From assembly GCA_937898635.1 (NCBI GenBank), contig CALEJW010000154.1, positions 1 through 12,864 of the forward strand: a stretch of DNA of 12,864 bases. Reading direction: 5' to 3'. The stretch is from an uncultured Pseudomonadota bacterium. GTDB taxonomy: Bacteria > Pseudomonadota > Gammaproteobacteria > Burkholderiales > Usitatibacteraceae. This document shows, piece after piece, positions 10,518 through 12,864 of this stretch. Made by a program: the position numbers and the translations under genes. The notes below the pieces were generated by a model that searched no databases, was not told where the DNA came from, and worked only from the letters and a program-made list of their open reading frames with translations. Numbering within the stretch: position 1 is the first letter of the stretch; every line of letters starts with the position of its first letter.

Positions 10518-11810
10518 TCAGCCGCGAACGTGCCCGTCGCCGAGCACGATCCACTTGCGCGAGGTGAGCCCTTCGAGCCCGACGGGGCCGCGCGCGTGCA
10601 GCTTGTTGGTGGAGATGCCGATCTCGGCGCCCAGGCCGTACTCGTAGCCGTCGGCGAAGCGCGTCGAGGCGTTCACCATGACGGAAGCCGAGTCCACCTC
10701 GCGCAGGAAGCGCCGGGCGCGGCCCCAGTCCTCGGTGACGATCGCGTCGGTGTGCGCGGAGCCGTGGCGGGCGATGTGGGCGATGGCCTCGTCGAGGCCG
10801 GGGACGAGCGCGATCGCCACGATCGGCGCGAGGTACTCGGCGCGCCAGTCGTCCTCGGCTGCCTCCTTCACGCCCTTCACGCCGGCGGCCTCGAGGAGCG
10901 ACTTCGCCCCGGGGTCGGCGCGCATCTCCACGCCCTTCGCCTCGAACATCCGCCCGAGGGGCGGCAGGAGCTCGGCCGCGCAGGCTTGCGCGACGAGGAG
11001 CGTCTCCATCGTGTTGCAGGTGCCGTAGCGCTGGGTCTTCGCGTTCTCCACGATGGCGAGGGCCTTGGCGGGGTCCGCGCCTTCGTCCACGTAGACGTGG
11101 CACACGCCGTCCAGGTGCCGGATCACGGGCACGCGCGCTTCCCGGGAGATGCGCTCGGTGAGGCTCTTGCCGCCGCGGGGAACCACGACGTCCACGAACG
11201 CCTCCGCCACGATCAGCTCGCCCACGGCGGCGCGGTCGGTGGTGGCGACGAGCTGCACCGCGGTCTCCGGCAGCCCCGCCTCCCGCAGCCCCTCGTGCAG
11301 GCAGGCGACGATCGCCTCGTTGGAGTGCTGCGACTCGCTCCCGCCGCGCAGGATCGCCGCGTTGCCGCTCTTCAGGCACAGGCCGCCCGCGTCCGCCGTC
11401 ACGTCGGGGCGCGACTCGTAGATGATCGCGACCACGCCCAGCGGCACCCTCATGTGGCCCACCTGGATGCCCGAGGGCCGGAAGCGCAGGTCCGTGATCT
11501 CGCCCACGGGATCGGGGAGCGAGGCGATCTGGCGCAGTCCCTCGGCCATCTCCTCGACGCCCTTGGCGGTGAGCTTCAGGCGGTCGATGAAGGCGTCGTC
11601 GGCGCCCTCGGCGCGCGCGCCCTTCACGTCCTTCGCGTTGGCCGCGAGGATCGTCTTCTCGCGGGCGACGAGGGTCTCGGCCGCGGCGAGGAGGGCGCGG
11701 TTCTTCGCGGCGGTGCCGGCGCGCGCGAGCTCGCGGCTCGCCTCGCGGGCGGCAGCCCCGAGCGCGGCGACGAGGGCCCGCGCGTCGATGGTGGTGTTCA
11801 TGTCGTTCAT
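10518..11810 (-). CDS. proA: Glutamate-5-semialdehyde dehydrogenase (gamma-glutamyl phosphate reductase)
   Basis: ProA reduces gamma-glutamyl phosphate with NADPH to glutamate-5-semialdehyde, which cyclises to the ProC substrate. The 430 residues match the aldehyde-dehydrogenase-fold family. YESRPDVTAD (131-140) and PRGGKSL (211-217) are cofactor-region signatures. RYGTCNTMETLL (261-272) contains the catalytic C265. DEAIAHIARHGSAHTDAI (340-357) and VNASTRFADGYEYGLGAEIG (379-398) are the diagnostic C-terminal motifs. The ATG at 11810 is preferred over the one nine bases downstream because AGGA lies five bases before it. proB is not nearby. It sits between holA and nadD, an insertion seen in betaproteobacteria but not in E. 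coli. Confidence 0.97.
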   Translation of the reverse strand: MNDMNTTIDARALVAALGAAAREASRELARAGTAAKNRALLAAAETLVAREKTILAANAKDVKGARAEGADDAFIDRLKLTAKGVEEMAEGLRQIASLPDPVGEITDLRFRPSGIQVGHMRVPLGVVAIIYESRPDVTADAGGLCLKSGNAAILRGGSESQHSNEAIVACLHEGLREAGLPETAVQLVATTDRAAVGELIVAEAFVDVVVPRGGKSLTERISREARVPVIRHLDGVCHVYVDEGADPAKALAIVENAKTQRYGTCNTMETLLVAQACAAELLPPLGRMFEAKGVEMRADPGAKSLLEAAGVKGVKEAAEDDWRAEYLAPIVAIALVPGLDEAIAHIARHGSAHTDAIVTEDWGRARRFLREVDSASVMVNASTRFADGYEYGLGAEIGISTNKLHARGPVGLEGLTSRKWIVLGDGHVRG

Positions 11811-11844
11811 GTCGTTCCTGGTCGGGGGCGGCGAGGGGCGGCCC

Positions 11845-12843
11845 TCAGGCGGCGGGGCGCAGGGCGGGCCGGCCGGCGATCGCGAGGCAGAGCTCGAGGA
11901 TCTCCTCCCACGCGTCGCCCGTCTCGACGCCTTTGATCATGCGGTCAATCCGGTGGGCCCGCAAGAGCAGGCGGTCGAAGGAAGCGGCGTCGTGCCGGCG
12001 CGCGCTTCGCTGCAGGCGCTGCGCCCGGTCCGGGTCGAGGAAGCGGCGGGGCCGCTCGCCGCCGGCGAGCATCATCATCGCGCGCAGTTCCTCCGTGAGC
12101 GCCCACAGCAGCAGCGGCAGCGGCTCGGCCTCGGCGGCGAGGCCGTCCACGGCGCGGGCGATGCGCGCGGGCTCGCCCTCGTGGATCGCCTCGACGAGCG
12201 CGTCGCGCTCGAAGCGCGAGACGTCGGTCACGGCGCCGCGGATGTCCTCGAGCGAGATCTCGCCCTCGGGGAGCAGCAGCGCGAGCTTGTCCACTTCCTG
12301 CTTCGCCGCGAGGAGGTTGCCCTCCACGCGGTCGGCCATCCACTCGAGGGTCTCCACGCCCGCGCGCTGGCGCTGCGCGGCGAGGCGCTCGGCGAGCCAC
12401 TGCGGGAGCTCGTCGCGGGAGACGGCGCGCGCCTCCACCACCGTGCCCGCGGCTTCCAGCGCGGCGAACCAGGCGGTCTTGAGCCCCTGCCAGTCGAGCG
12501 CCGGCAGCATCACGAGGACGACGGTGTCCTCCGGCAGCCTCGCGCAGAGCGCCTCGAGGGCCTTGCCGCCCTCCGCGCCGGGCTTGCCCGTGGGCACGTG
12601 GATCTCGAGGAGGCGCTTCGAGGCGAAGAGCGAGAGGTTCGCCGCCGCGGCCCCGAGCCGCGACCAGTCCGCGCCGGGCTCGGCGGTGAAGACCTCGCGC
12701 TCGTCGCAGCCCGCGGCACGCGCGGCCGTGCGGATCGCGTCGCCGGCCTCCAGCGCGAGGAGCGTCTCCGCGCCGTGCACCGCGTAGAGGGGCGCGAGGC
12801 CCTTCTTCAGGTGCTGGGCGAGGCTTCGCGTGGCGATCTTCAT
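11845..12843 (-). CDS. holA: DNA polymerase III delta subunit
   Basis: HolA is the delta subunit of the clamp loader and opens the beta clamp during replication. The 332 residues are close to the E. coli length (343). The N-terminal AAA-like domain starts LAPLYAVHGAETLLALEAGD (16-35), where the P-loop is degenerate, as expected of delta. SLFASKRLLEIHVPTGKPG (71-89) includes the region that contacts the beta clamp. LPQWLAERL (146-154) and VEGNLLAAKQEVDKLALL (173-190) follow in the second domain. The C-terminal collar helices (about 210-325) include LPLLLWALTEELRAM (242-256). The ATG appears to overlap the stop of an upstream gene (ATGA), and proA follows after 34 bp. Confidence 0.95.
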   Translation of the reverse strand: MKIATRSLAQHLKKGLAPLYAVHGAETLLALEAGDAIRTAARAAGCDEREVFTAEPGADWSRLGAAAANLSLFASKRLLEIHVPTGKPGAEGGKALEALCARLPEDTVVLVMLPALDWQGLKTAWFAALEAAGTVVEARAVSRDELPQWLAERLAAQRQRAGVETLEWMADRVEGNLLAAKQEVDKLALLLPEGEISLEDIRGAVTDVSRFERDALVEAIHEGEPARIARAVDGLAAEAEPLPLLLWALTEELRAMMMLAGGERPRRFLDPDRAQRLQRSARRHDAASFDRLLLRAHRIDRMIKGVETGDAWEEILELCLAIAGRPALRPAA

Positions 12844-12864
12844 TTCGGGGCGGCGCCGGCGAGG
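12840..12864 (-). CDS. Possible last codons of an upstream gene, likely lptE (partial)
   Basis: The minus strand reads LAGAAPK followed by TGA, overlapping the holA ATG as ATGA. Only seven codons are inside the window, so the sequence alone cannot identify the gene. In proteobacteria the gene before holA is usually lptE, the outer-membrane LPS-assembly lipoprotein. The four-base overlap matches the coupling style of the neighbouring genes. Confidence 0.35.

Noticed and set aside
10335..11936. A 533-codon plus-strand open frame opposite proA
   Set aside because: proA motifs are complete on the minus strand; this frame is Gly/Arg/His/Val-rich shadow sequence.

Overview
The window is very GC-rich, densely coded chromosomal DNA. 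Its two gene blocks are ordered as in Betaproteobacteria: pilT divergent from yggS-proC-yggT, and a holA-proA-nadD-rsfS-rlmH-maf-rng string. Protein motifs fit that group, but I cannot name genus or species from the sequence alone. No rRNA, tRNA, insertion sequence, integrase, CRISPR array or prophage gene is visible.

Layout. (1) Positions 1-575, minus: the N-terminal 191 codons of the type IV pilus retraction ATPase PilT; its end lies outside the window. (2) 665-2765, plus: a tightly overlapping operon of yggS (PLP homeostasis), proC (last step of proline synthesis) and yggT (membrane protein). (3) 2766-4007, plus: an unusual stretch with three small, unrecognised, single-span membrane-protein genes (78, 57 and 77 codons). 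The outer two have similar leaders: a -10-like hexamer, the same 8-mer at the same spacing, a hairpin, and about 85 nt to the start codon. A good rho-independent terminator closes this stretch at 3879-3909. (4) 4008-6557, plus: an 849-aa dynamin-like GTPase with a disordered, Pro/Ala-rich tail carrying six copies of a short T-[QT]-[RKQ]-L motif. (5) 6584-12843, minus: a long co-directional string read as (lptE end)-holA-proA-nadD-rsfS-rlmH-maf-rng, convergent with the dynamin gene. The genes abut or overlap except between maf and rng. That 222-bp gap holds a 144-bp imperfect palindrome built of ATGAACGCAG-type units, which looks like a dispersed repeat.

How the genes work together. The minus-strand string is housekeeping: replication (HolA), proline synthesis (ProA; ProC is encoded on the other strand), NAD synthesis (NadD), ribosome silencing and 23S rRNA methylation (RsfS, RlmH), nucleotide sanitation (Maf) and RNA decay (RNase G). 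The accessory and least understood part is 2.8-6.6 kb: the small membrane-protein genes followed by the dynamin-like GTPase. If the window holds an undescribed system, that is the best candidate, with the GTPase tail motifs as the strongest single signal. The case is suggestive, not proven.
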